Shown: positions 49,580 to 60,721 of the stretch, piece by piece
Numbering within the stretch: position 1 is the first letter of the stretch
Layout: each line of letters opens with the position of its first letter
Assembly: GCA_907165065.1 (NCBI GenBank)
Contig: OU015534.1
Location: 13,275,686 to 13,339,685, forward strand
DNA from: Caprimulgus europaeus
Taxonomy: Eukaryota > Chordata > Aves > Caprimulgiformes > Caprimulgidae
Length of the DNA: 64,000 bases
Reading direction: 5' to 3'
Translations under genes and position numbers: made by a program
The notes under the pieces: model-generated
The model's database searches: none
Seen by the model: only the letters and a program-made list of their open reading frames with translations
What the model was told of the DNA's origin: nothing

Positions 49580-50660
49580 TGTTGTGTACACACCCTGACG
49601 TGCACCTGAGTCGTGACGAACGTGCTGCTCAAAGCAATACTGCTTTCTTGAGAGGTATCTGGAACTTGTGCATGTGATATGTTATTTTAGATGAAATCTT
49701 TTTTCTCTGTTCTGACAATACACTTGATAGAGAGTGGTCTGTACCCTAACTCTACACTGTATATTGTTTTATTGGTGGTTTGCTCTTCATGGGTTAAAAG
49801 CAGCATGGTGAACAGCAGCTGTGGTTTGTGTTTCATGATCTCATACATTTGATTGGAAGTCAGACAGTGCCTGGCCAGCAGTGAGCTCTTCAGCCACATA
49901 ATTCAGCATTTAGCACATTCACTTTTAAGATTAGTATGTGCAAGTTTCCCACTGGTTATTTTACTTTAATTAAGAGTATTACTTTTTGTGGTATCACTTT
50001 TGCTTGTTCTTAGGTTTCAGTGACTAAGATCTGTACTATGTTAGATGCAGCTGTAAAACAGCTGGAATTAGCCAAGCTAGGAGTCAAAATAAACTTTTCA
50101 CACATCCCTAGAACACTATTACAACAAGAAGCAGCAAAATTAATTGAAGGTGCAGAATGCTGTGGAAGTCAGTCCATCCATTATCGTGGAGCAGGCACCG
50201 TTTTTGAGGCAGCCTTGTCTTCTGCTGGAAATTGCAGGATGACCTCCCAGTTTTGTGAGCTGAGGTGAAAATGATTGTATTGTAGAGTTACCTGTGCAAT
50301 CCAGTAATTACCCATATTAAAAGCAGTTTCACTATATTAAATTCTACATATAAAGTTGACTATGAGCCAGAATGTGTGAAGAAGTCTTTAAATCATATTT
50401 CAGATGTGCTTCAAATGCAAAACACAGATCATCATCTGTTGTCCTGTACTGGCACTGACAGAACTTTGGGGGGTGGGGGGAAGGAAGATGTCAGGGATTA
50501 TTTTATTCATATTGCTTGCATCTCTAGTAAGCCATTTATCTGTAATATCTGCAAAAAGGTCTATAAAAATCATATGGTATTTCCATTAAGTTAACCAAAA
50601 TATTGTGGAGTTTCTTTGGTATTCTGATAGCTAAATAAAAGCTTGTTTGACATTCCTGTA
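49580..50660 (+). other. AK5: AK5 3' untranslated region (predicted)
   Basis: The region runs from the stop codon to about 20 nt past the first AATAAA. It includes a G6-T-G6 run near 50468-50480 and an open frame at 50014-50268 that starts exactly at an acceptor-like TTCTTAG (see findings). A longer form to about 50,830 is possible by use of the second signal. Confidence 0.6.
50634..50639 (+). promoter_or_regulatory. AK5: Polyadenylation signal AATAAA (AK5, proximal)
   Basis: This is a canonical hexamer about 1.06 kb after the AK5 stop. It is followed by a T/G-containing stretch (GCTTGTTTGACATTCCTG) that could serve as the downstream element. Confidence 0.6.
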
Positions 50661-50804
50661 AAGTAGTTGCATCCTCTTACTGGAACCACTGGATGAACTC
50701 ACAGTTGAAGCGGGTTGCATGACTGCTTTTCCTGTCAAAGTTGTACTTCATGCGGCAGATTTGTATTTTTAAAGTTACCTTTCTTGTAATGAAGACATAA
50801 TACA

Positions 50805-50810
50805 AATAAA
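50805..50810 (+). promoter_or_regulatory. AK5: Polyadenylation signal AATAAA (AK5, distal)
   Basis: This is a second canonical hexamer 171 bp beyond the first. The sequence after it, including a TTTCTGGTACAGTATATGTGGG stretch around 50834, is moderately T/G-rich, so either signal may be used. Confidence 0.5.
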
Positions 50811-50830
50811 ACATACAAAAATGAGGAGTA

Positions 50831-52604
50831 ATGATTTCTGGTACAGTATATGTGGGTTTAATCCTTTTTAAAGCACAGTACAGGACTTGAAAATATAGCT
50901 CAAATCAGCATGCTTACAGAGTATGTCCTTTCTCCATTCAGGGCAGATTCTTCCGTTTTCTTTTTCTTCCTTGGCATTTCCCCTGTAAACACTAATTCAA
51001 TTATTTTTTAAGGGACTGTTTTAGATATGTTCTTATCCTTCACATCTTGGGTGCTCCTTCTTTCCTGGGTCCTTTCATAGCCTACATTTTACCTCTGATG
51101 CTCTAGGAAGTGCTTCTCCAGCTCCAGGCCAGTGCCATTAAGTGACCAGTAACGTCTGCAGTACAACAGCTTTAAGCTGTTTCTGGAGTATTTGTTATTA
51201 CCCCCAATTACAATGCAAGTTAAAAAGTGTGGAGTATCACACCTGTGCGGGATGGGAGCAAAGGCAACAATCAGCTGCTAGTATTTCTTTTGTTTTTAAA
51301 TCAAATTACAAAAATTATTTAACACACAGTTTCAGTTTTACTTTTCTTTCTGCTTCTTCGGATTTTTTCTGTGGAACAAAACAAAAAAATGCCCATGCTT
51401 GATTGGGTGTATGTGCATTAGATATCTATGCATATGTTCATAATGTATGCAAGAGAAATAGCTGTATATGCATGCATATGGAAATATAACTATTTATACA
51501 TATTCAATAAAAAGAGGACTTATCCAAGACACTTCTTGGGTGATTCAGATTATAAATTCTCCTTCTGCTTCTAATCTCATTCACGTTATACCATGGCTTT
51601 TTGTTCTTCCCAGGCTATCCTACAGTGATGACTGAGTATTTGCACTTAATCATATTTTCACTAATGTACTTCTGTCATTTTCTTCCAGTATTTTTTTCAG
51701 GGTTTCAACAGAAAACACAGATTACCACAGATTCTCTCCCTGATACTACACCTTCACCAACTCTAGCTTCCTATAAACAGCATGAATGATGTGGAAAGCA
51801 CATTTTTTAATTGTATTAGAGAGCCTCTCAGAGCAGTATCTTTTCCAATTAAAAACTAAAATACATCATGGGAATTTTTGTGTTGTATTTTTTTTAAGAT
51901 TTATTAAATTTATCTAAGTATACTAGATATGTGAGATATGTTTACAGATGATACTTGCTCAGTGTTTTAGTAACTGTACTGTATTACCTTCTAAATATAT
52001 TAAATGCTTAAAACTTTTTTTCTGAAGCAAAAAATAACTACACCTAAATTTATTGCAAAACTTAATACTGATCAGTTCATAGTTAAAGTTATTAGGTGCA
52101 GCCAGCCAATTATCCTTCTTATTGCCATCTTTTAAAGTCAAATTAATTTCTTTTCCAGCTAATTACTCTGAGTATTCAAGTTTCAAAGCAACTGGAAGTC
52201 TATTACAGTTATAAAATAATCAAGTGTTTCTGAATCACAAGCTATACATTTCAATAGAAAATATATTAACTAAAATATGTCACAATAATTACAAAGCTTC
52301 TCAGACAATGGGAGACAGTGTACCGAGGCTGCTAAACTCTACACTGCTGCAATCTGAGAAAGAACAGTCTGTCAGGGAAGAGAAGACTAAAATGCTAATC
52401 CTGCAAAAGGCGAAGCGGACTCTAGCAGGCGCAGAGCACCATCAGTTCCCACTGAAATTAACAGCAGAGGAAGGCGCTGGGCATCTTGCAGGTCTGCATA
52501 GTGAATATTTGTCTGACCCATTAAAATGTCCTTTTAATGTTTTCCATCCTGATTAAAAAGTCGGAACTACACAGAAAGGAAGTCACAGCAAGCATTCTAT
52601 ATAT
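50831..52604. other. Intergenic gap between convergent AK5 and ZZZ3 3' ends
   Basis: About 1.8 kb of AT-rich sequence separates the predicted transcript ends. It has further AATAAA/TTTATT hexamers (for example near 51505 and 51900), so longer overlapping 3'UTRs cannot be excluded. A 110-codon plus frame at 52224-52556 has no recognisable domain and no promoter or splice context, and I regard it as chance. Confidence 0.5.
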
Positions 52605-53781
52605 AAACAGACTGTATCCACATAGTTTATTTCTCACAGTTCTCCTGACAATTGAACATTATTTAAGAACATACTGTATACACAGATAAGAAGAAACATA
52701 CAAAATGTTTTAAATGATGCACAACAAAATCCAGCAGTATAAAAGAATGCACGTGAACCCTTGCTCACTGCTCAGGCTAAATTTAATCACTGTTTAAATA
52801 GTAATAAAAATACAATCTTTCATGGATCTTGTGCAGACTACAAAAGAGGAAAAATTATTACCATATATATGATTTATATTAGGCAGTTTTCTTTGATGAG
52901 TTGCACTAACAACTCCAAATACAGAGGCAGAAGGCTGTGTATTTTATTTTAAAGGAGTTAATGTTGAGTATTAGAGACTTTACACAGTTACTACCACTGG
53001 CACTTTTCACCATATTTTGTACACATCACATGATCATCTTATATAACATTACATTTAAAAAATATATCTGAGTGACAATTTTATAACATTCACACACCAT
53101 GAGCTGGTTAAGGAAGCAATGCCACAGTTGCCCCCTGTAGTGCTTCACTGTTGGTAAATAGAGTTCATTGTGGTTAAAAAAAATTAAAATAAAAAAATTG
53201 AAAGTCAATGTGATTAAGCAGCTCCGATTTAATAAAGGCCTGTAACCAACCATTGCTGAGACAGTGAGTATTTTTTAGAGTACATCCTAGAAGCAAACAC
53301 TGTCATTGGTTAAAACCTTGCCTAAAGAAGTCAGTTACTGTGCTGAAAACTATTTCACAACAAAACTGCAAGCTACTAAACTGTTTTTATATAAATACTT
53401 CATCTCCTCTGGATCTCATTATAACCAAGTTCTTCAAAGCCTTTGGAATTTACTCTAATGTGTGCTCTCATTTCTGGCTCACCCTTTTGTATGTTTTTCT
53501 TTTGTGTTTAAACTCACCACCTAAAAATGACTAATGTGGTGAAAGAAAAGTCTCCCAGTGAAACCTTCTGCACACTAGGAATGTTCAGCTGCTGTTCAGT
53601 GATCTAGAACCATGACAGCTCAAAGCTGTAGTTTGACAAGTACACCCAGGAAGCTGTCATGCTGTGAGTGACATTTCATGGAAAGCAGAGTCTTTCCAAA
53701 ATGTGCACAGAATTAACAATGGTGCCATTGTTATTTTTCAAAGAGGATAGTAAGCCCAAGATGGTAGATCTGCTTCCCATG
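52605..53781 (-). other. ZZZ3: ZZZ3 3' untranslated region (predicted)
   Basis: It extends from the ZZZ3 stop leftwards to the first well-placed minus-strand AATAAA (52626-52631), giving about 1.18 kb. The sequence is AT-rich without coding potential. The exact end is inferred from the signal only. Confidence 0.5.
52626..52631 (-). promoter_or_regulatory. ZZZ3: Polyadenylation signal AATAAA (ZZZ3)
   Basis: TTTATT on the plus strand reads AATAAA on the minus strand, followed by CTATGTGGATACAGTCTGTT, which is T/G-containing. This is the best-placed candidate about 1.15 kb after the stop. Confidence 0.5.
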
Positions 53782-53926
53782 TCATCTATTTGCTGGAAAG
53801 TAGTTTGGGTCAAGATAATTGTAACTGGTGCCCTGGGACATGCAGTAGTCTCTGTCTAAAAATGTCTCTGCTCTGTAAATAGGTTCTAACTGATGATCTT
53901 CCTTATGAATCTCTGTTTCATGCAGA
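53782..53926 (-). CDS. ZZZ3: ZZZ3 last coding exon (end of ZZ finger, C-terminus)
   Basis: On the minus strand the acceptor is TTTCCCTTGCAG before 53926. The first base completes the cysteine begun in the previous exon. The exon encodes [20 protein letters not shown] and runs on to the C-terminal [12 protein letters not shown] and TGA, 47 complete codons. The histidines of [10 protein letters not shown] are the last zinc ligands of the ZZ finger. The text is nearly identical to the human protein, with Ser/Ala and Val/Met changes only where I can compare. Confidence 0.97.
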
Positions 53927-54296
53927 CTGCAAGGGAAAGAAAAAGATAACAGTTTAAAAGTCAAATATTTTCCTTATCTTTAACTTTCAGAAACAGTGAT
54001 CATAGTAACAGATTCGTACCAAATTTAAAACAATTAATTCATAAAGGAAAATTTCCCCCACTATTTAACAACATCAAATCTATCAGTCTACTCTATTAAG
54101 AAAAAAAAATAAATTTATATATCCAGAACATGCTTAGTAAATATATCTCCCACAAATACATGCTGAAGTATCTTCCACTTCACCCAACATGAGATGTGTC
54201 CTATGCTGGAGCAAAGATTTCTAACATACACAGCAATTGAGCCACAGAGATATTCAAGCTAATTACAAATAACAAGTAGAAGCGCATGCTGCTCAC
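53927..54296 (-). other. ZZZ3: ZZZ3 intron, short
   Basis: This is a 370-bp AT-rich intron with donor GTGAGC and acceptor CTTGCAG on the minus strand. Nothing else was seen in it. Confidence 0.9.
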
Positions 54297-54397
54297 CAGT
54301 CAGAACAAGAATCACAGAAATCCAAGGACATTTCTGGAGGGCAGTCTTGGCAGTGCCACCGAACACCCTGGATAGGTTCAATTCCGCAGTTATCACA
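54297..54397 (-). CDS. ZZZ3: ZZZ3 coding exon: core of ZZ zinc finger
   Basis: On the minus strand the acceptor is CTGCTTCACAG and the donor is CTG|GTGAGC. The exon has 101 nt, phase 0 in and phase 2 out. It encodes [19 protein letters not shown], then [14 protein letters not shown] and the start of a Cys codon. Three C-x2-C pairs (CDNC, CQDC, CDSC) are the zinc-ligand pattern of ZZ fingers, which in ZZZ3 bind the histone H3 tail. The exon is too short for the usual ORF cut-off but unmistakable. Confidence 0.97.
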
Positions 54398-57003
54398 CTG
54401 TGAAGCAGATGGGAGAGTATTGGAAAAAAAAAGCAACTCTAATCACTTAGGTTAGTAATGGTACACACCAACGCACCATATAGAAAGGCATGTATGCAGG
54501 TCGATTAATACTAGCCCACACAGCTGAATTCCTCTCATCACAGACCATAACATATTCATGGATAAAGAACTCCACACACTGCAGAAGAGGGGTCCTTCAG
54601 AGCCCCGAGGATTGATCATTCTCTTGCTTTCCTTCCCACTCCCCAAATGCTCCATTATCCTCCTGCTCAACAGAAGCAGTCCTAGTCCTGCCTGCAGTCA
54701 CTGCTTACCCTCACATGGCTTTAAGAACTGCTGCAACACAATACATGAACGTGATGTTTCTACAGCTTGCGTCCAACCATGTGAAATATCTTTGCATGGC
54801 AGAAGAAAGCAGTGAGACTAGGCCAGTGGAGGCTGTTGGGAGGCTGCTGATGGGCTGCAGATCAGGACATGACAGGTCAGACTGATGCACTTTCAAACTC
54901 AGGAGATACAGTAACACATTATAGGTGCACTGGAACTAAAAGCCAGGTGGCTGGGAAAGAAGTGGGACAACATATTCAGGGATGGAAACAAAAGTCTAAA
55001 ACTAAAGCTGAGCAAGAAGACAAGAACTGAGACAAATCAGGGACAACACAAGAGCAGCTAAGTGCAAGAAGAGTGTGGCATGAACAGGAAACAAAGTGCA
55101 AGTGAAACATCAAGACTGGATGAAAAATTCACAATGGCAGAGAAGAGGGGCAGAAATGCAAAGATATTCGATTAAAAAAAGAAATCTGGAAAATGGGACT
55201 TGGAGGCAAGGAGAACTTTTCAAAAACCTGAACTTTGAAGAGTGCTGCAGGGACATGACTGAAAAGGAAAAAGAAATGTAGGAAATGAGCCTGTGCTCCC
55301 ACAGCTCATCCTGCTTCAGAGCCTGAAGTTCTCTCACTGCATCTGTGAAACCCACTCGCAGAACAGCTCTTTCCTGGCCACAACTAATCCACTCAGGGTT
55401 ACACACACCTTGCACCTTAGAGATTTGTCACAGCTGAATCCTTTCCTTCCACAGACGGCTTTCAGAGTTAGAGGGCTGATAATGAGGAGGAACTAAGCAT
55501 ACTCAGAGCTTTTCTCTGAAAATGTCAAGTTCAGTGTACTGCTAAATACTCTAAAAAAATAATTAAAAAATAAAAATCGAGTCCAGTTATCTCAATTTGA
55601 GAACCAAGACAGTGGAAACCCTTGACCTTAATTTCTGTGCTCCAGCTTCCCTCTCTTTCCCCTGTGAAACAGAAATAATACCATGCCTTTCATTTCCTAA
55701 GGAAAAAAAAGTATTTGCAAAGTGCTCTGATATTATAGCAATGAAAGCCATAAAAAGCCCCCCAGGGATTCAATAATTCAATATTCAAAGTAGAGTTTGA
55801 ATAATGTGTAGTAAATGAGGCTGAAGGCCATGCAGAACCTGAAGTGTTCTGAATGATTGCTTATTAGGTGAGCTCCATCCAGCCCGTGCACTGAGCAAGG
55901 CAGCACTCCTGAGGGAAAATAGTATATAATCATGTAATTTCATAGCTTACTATAATGCATAATAAAATCAAATTCAGATTGCAAAGAAACTTTCAAACTT
56001 TGAATGTTTGACACTGCATAATGCCAATTTACTTTTCAGAGTAATTTTATGTAGAAAAAGCAACTAGCTCGTTACCTAGAAGTCTGGTCTGCCTGACCAA
56101 AATTTTGAATTTTGGGCAAGAAAATGCTAACTTTAAAAAAAAAAAAAAAAAAAGAGGGCAAAAATAAAAAGCACCTTGGTGGTCTAACACTGTGATTAAG
56201 TCTGTCAATGTCAACAAGGCTGTCTTAATTTTTCCAGTCATTCTGAACTTTAAACTGAATATCTTTGCATTATTATATAAATGGGTATTAGAAAATAAAT
56301 CTAGCTGCATAGCACTAAACAAGGTGAAGTAACTGTTTCAAGATAGCAACCAGAAAATCTCTTGCAAACCAGAAAATTTTGTTTACAGAATGCTTTTTCT
56401 TTCATGTTGCCTACTAATGGTTGATACTGTGACAACACATTATTTTAACTTAAAGTTTATTTTCTTAATTTCACATAACTACTGTTTTGCATCCTTGCTT
56501 CAAGTTCCACAAGTTATTACTTGAAAGGATTAGGAAGTTGCTACAAAACAAACAAACGTTATTATTACAAAAAAATTATTACTGTTCTCATTAAAAATCT
56601 TTGTCCCTTCTTTGGCCTTAGGTGGAGGCAAAATACTCCAAATTCATAATCAGAAAATTACCATCAATGAATCATTGTCAAAATAGACTGCAGTGTCAAA
56701 TGGAATTCTGTACTGATTTAACCTGGCTCTAGAGCTGTATTTTCATAACATGAATGAGGAAAAGACAGTATGCTTATTAATTTCCATAGAATATCAGTAT
56801 TCAGTGAAACCTGAGCTATTGGAGAGAGTGAATTACTTGGGTTGTTTTTATTAAAGAAGATGAGAGAAAGCAGAGACAGTGAGCAAGAACTAAGGAACTA
56901 AACCTGCTATATTAAACAAAGCCTTTTCAGGAAATCCAAACCATGTTATCTTTGAAAACTTCTACACTCCACCAAGTAACAGAGTAATATCTCTTGAACT
57001 CAC
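54398..57003 (-). other. ZZZ3: ZZZ3 intron, nothing else seen
   Basis: This is a 2.6 kb AT-rich intron containing an A18 run near 56134-56152. Frames of 60-101 codons on both strands around 54450-55500 have no splice support or recognisable product. Confidence 0.85.
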
Positions 57004-57138
57004 CTTGAATCCCACGTGCTGCACAAATCCACTTTCTGCATGCATCTGCTGGAGTTTCTGTTTCTTCAATTTTTTAAACTCTAACAGTTCTTTGTATTCA
57101 GGTAACTCTCTGTATGTTATTGGAATACTCTCTTCATC
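57004..57138 (-). CDS. ZZZ3: ZZZ3 coding exon: segment before ZZ finger
   Basis: On the minus strand the acceptor is AACCATGAACAG and the donor is AAG|GTGAGT. The exon has 135 nt, 45 codons in phase 0. It encodes [20 protein letters not shown], a lysine/glutamine-rich helix ([16 protein letters not shown]) and GFVQHVGFK leading into the ZZ finger. The charged helical stretch may form a coiled coil. It matches the human protein closely. Confidence 0.97.
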
Positions 57139-60100
57139 CTGTTCATGGTTAAAAATAAATGAGAAACATTATTTGCTTTAGCAATATATTAACTAGTAAG
57201 ACATATATTCCATAAGTCACTATGTATGATTAACTACCTTTGAGAAAATACTGGCAATATATTCTAACTAAGCAACTACTGGGAAAATATTTTTAAAACC
57301 AGCAAAAACCAGCACATACAGCTAACCTACATTTTATTTTGTAGTATTTATACTTTATTATTTGCATAAAAAACAAAAAACCATTATCCTACAAACAAGT
57401 TTCTTCTAGTGAAGAGTCTGGCTGTAGTACAAATGAGAGAGCAGTGCCTAACTTTAATTCTTAGGTTTTTTCTCATCTTAGATGCCTAACTGCAATTTGC
57501 ATATAATCCACTTGTCCATGTATTGTGAGCAAAATGGCAGCTGCAGTAGAAGAGTTAGCTTTTGTTAAAGACAAAGCTAGTTTATTTTATTTTTAAACAT
57601 GTGGCAACAGATATTATACTTGAGGACTGAAATTTCAGGTCACTTTTATCAAGTTAATTGATCTTTCTCTTTACTATTTTGTGGAATGGTACGGAATAAT
57701 ACTATTCCAATGATAGTTACAATCACTGTTCTGAAGTACTTTCAAAGCTGTGAAAATTTTAAAAACAAAGGACACCCCAAAACTTACATTTTTAAGAATT
57801 TTTGCACAAACTCAGATTTTTACAAGACCCACAAATCAAGACAGTACCAAGCTTCCACTATATGTGGTTTTTTATTTGAAGACACTCAATCTTAACAGTA
57901 GTTACTTCTCACATTTACCTGTAAGAATAAACAGTCGTAAGAAGCATTGTTCCATGCCTGGAAGAGTGGAAGTTTCAGAGTTATCCAACTCTTTCATCCC
58001 TTTACTTCATGCTGTCTCTTAATAGCTTAAGAAAATAGATTGCTATTTTTCCTAAATGATGAAAACGTTTGTCTCCCTGCAGGCTGGTGCATACAACTTT
58101 GCCAGAGATTTTATAACAAATGGTTCTCTCTTTTTAAAGAAACACACCATTTCTGGTTTTTCTCATCCAATTTTCTTCAACAAAGGTTGAAGACTTCCAT
58201 GTTAGGAGAAGACAGAAGCTCTCATTTTAATTCAGATGCCTGTTTCAAGAAGGCTACTTAATTGGAGCAGCTGTACTTGGTAGATGTCAGCTGTTTTCAA
58301 AGATGACAAGTCTTTAGGGATGTAGAGCAGTTTTCAGATTCTATAATAGGAACATTCAGTTATGGAAAACAGCTACAAGACAGTAATCAGAATTGTTCAA
58401 ATGTAGCCTACTCATAATTTTCAATTTCTTTTTATGAATCTGTGAAGATTAAAGAATCCATATTATTTAGTAAGTTTATTAAAGGAAGTGACGGAGAGCA
58501 GCTTGCTCTTTAGTGTTAGATTTCTAAATGCCTTATCAATTATTCACTTGTAATTATGAACCTATATAAAGGACTAGACTGCAAACGTTCTGAAAAATCA
58601 AGGTTAAATGACATAATTGAATTGTGTGGTGATAAGCTATATTATCTTAATATAAAAGAGGGATTCACCTTCCATGCAAATCTCAAAAGCTTTTCTGAGA
58701 AAAACTGCCTGGCACAAAGTAACTGTATACTGAGTAAACCAGGCTACAATGGCTCCCTGTGTGGACACTTCATTCCGGAACAGTAAGTAGTTGTATTCTA
58801 GAATAATTAGACTACTCACAAAATGAAGTAATGGTAACTGAAAAGTAAATTCCCTCTACTGGGAACAGAGTGTCTTCATTTGGGAATAACTCATTTATAC
58901 TAAAACAATTTTTCAGGAATGGTTATGCCTATCAAGCTGACTCGTAACAGCCAGGGAAAAATCAAAATTTTGACTTATAGGGGAACAGCAGCCGGTACTT
59001 CCACTGTAAAGAACTCAACGAAAACCTTTCTTATAATTTTCTTGCTACACCGCATCTCTTTGCCATCAGGCTGATGCAAAGTATTTTTCTCCAAGACAGT
59101 GACTGCCACTAAGAGACATGGCTTTTAATATTAGAACAGAATCCTGTATGTTCATTTTAAATATCCTTCATGATCCCCTTTTTTCTTCCAAATTGCTTCC
59201 ATTTTGCACTAGTAACGGAGATCTTTTTGGTAACAGCTCATCCATGTCTTTCTACATTACTGCAAGCCAGAAATATATCCATTTGGAAATGCTGCACTAG
59301 TGTGAATAAAGAAAAGATTAAGCCAATTTTTTTTAAAAACCCAACAAAACGCAAAAGGGCACAAGCCCACCATTATCACCACAAAAGAGTAAACCAGCAG
59401 ATCTACCCAAATTAAAATAAATCCCAGTGGATTTATGGTGCCTATATTTATTAGAGTTACGACACCATAGCAAACCCAAAGTGTTTTAGGAAAATAATCA
59501 GAACAGTTAGAAAATATGTATTTAAAAATGATACAGAATGAAAGAATGTTTGCTCAAAACCAGTTCATTGACAAACAATACGAATCTGCATCTCTTCCAA
59601 CATGCATTTTTCTTTCCAATACTTCTAAGGTTCTTAATGGAATATGCAAAGTTATCAGGAATGTCTGTAGATGAACCAAAAGACCATCAGAGGAAGAACA
59701 CAGAACATGAGTAAGATAGCATTTAAGACTGAGTAATAGAGAAGCAAATTTAATAGCTTAAGGAAGATGATGCAATTCATGTTAAAAAGTCAGTGAAGAA
59801 AACAGACTTATACTGGGTGGGCTTAACTCTTCTGTTACACAACAGGCTTTCCACACACAAGAACAAGCGTGGTCCTTCAGTCTAAGCACAGTAAAGTCAC
59901 AGTGATTCCCACCAGCTGTGAATCTTGCCCAGCATCCTAGAGGCAGGATGTAGTCCCTCAATAAGAATTCTTGTACTATTATCGCATGTGATAAATTAGG
60001 CAAGTGGAACACTATATGATTAAATAATACATTGGGTTAGGATGCCTGCAAGAATTTGCCTCTAAAACCACATCCATTTGCTGTTTAACAACTCAGTCTG

Positions 60101-60568
60101 TTAGTTCATGTTTTGAAGTGGATTTAAAAAAAAACAACATAATGAATTCAGTTAGTGAAGGAAGACAAAAAGCAATAATGCCAATAGCATTCAAATTTTA
60201 CCAGGGCTCTAGGTAACTTTTCTAATACAACACATCTTTAACTGGAATCATAACTGTAAGTTTTATAGGATTTTCAAACTGATCTAATGTCAGACCACTG
60301 TTTGAAAATATGTAGCTAAAACTTTTTAAACCTGTTTCAGGAAAAAACTGTTTATCACTTCTTTTACATACTTCTGATTCGGTCTAAATTTTCTGCAATT
60401 GAGGGTGTTTATATTAATGTTGTGTTTATAATTCAAAATGGCTCATGAATCTTACCACAATTTAATACTTACTTGATGATATTTATTTTATAACAAAGAT
60501 GCTTATTTATTAAACAACGTTAAAATAACAGTGAGCAAGACATTCTCTGACTGATTTAAATGACATAC
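57139..60568 (-). other. ZZZ3: ZZZ3 intron, nothing else seen
   Basis: This is a 3.4 kb AT-rich intron. A 76-codon plus frame at 58556-58786 and a 73-codon frame at 58040-58261 look random. No repeat family was recognised. Confidence 0.85.
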
Positions 60569-60721
60569 CGATACTTCCTCTTCTGCTGCAGTGTCCATAT
60601 GGCTGTGAAAACTGGATCTGTCATCATCTTCATCCATATAAACTGGAGGTTCATGAGATGTCATGAAAGTTGAAGGTTTGAAAAGGTGTTTATTTAAAGG
60701 ATGCTGCCGTCTACTTGATGA
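60569..60721 (-). CDS. ZZZ3: ZZZ3 coding exon: basic-to-acidic linker
   Basis: On the minus strand the acceptor is TTTTTTCACTATAG and the donor is TCG|GTATGT. The exon has 153 nt, 51 codons in phase 0. It starts [20 protein letters not shown], includes the acidic patch YMDEDDDRS and ends AAEEEVS. The first half is nearly identical to human ZZZ3. The acidic end is somewhat diverged, as expected for a flexible linker between the Myb/SANT-like part and the ZZ finger. Confidence 0.96.

Larger units (their letters stand above)
1..50660 (+). other. AK5: AK5 gene, 3' portion (adenylate kinase isoenzyme 5)
   Basis: This is a gene-level entry. The coding parts are 6826-6916, 12930-13003, 27157-27199, 28255-28299, 37573-37736, 38756-38872, 41601-41789 and 49469-49579. 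They total 834 nt, that is 277 residues and a TAA stop, with phases that join without a break (0,1,0,1,1,0,0,0 at the starts) and GT-AG borders throughout. AK5 is a brain-enriched cytosolic enzyme with two adenylate kinase units that interconverts ATP, AMP and ADP. The visible part starts after the first kinase core and covers the linker and the second kinase domain. The start codon and 5' exons lie to the left of the window. I recognised it by recalled similarity to human AK5 (shared motifs [40 protein letters not shown]). The right edge is the first polyadenylation signal plus about 20 nt. Confidence 0.95.
53782..60721 (-). other. ZZZ3: ZZZ3 gene, 3' portion (ATAC complex ZZ-finger protein)
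   Basis: This is a gene-level entry. The coding exons in transcript order are 60721-60569, 57138-57004, 54397-54297 and 53926-53782. They total 534 nt, that is 177 residues and TGA. Exon phases fit and every border has GT-AG. ZZZ3 is a nuclear subunit of the ATAC histone acetyltransferase complex; its ZZ finger reads the histone H3 tail. The Myb/SANT-type domain and N-terminus are encoded further right, outside the window; no further exon was found at 60722-64000. I recognised it by near-identity of the recalled human C-terminus. Confidence 0.95.

Noticed and set aside
52224..52556. 110-codon plus-strand frame between AK5 and ZZZ3
   Set aside because: It lies beyond both AK5 polyadenylation signals, has no recognisable motif and no promoter; likely chance.
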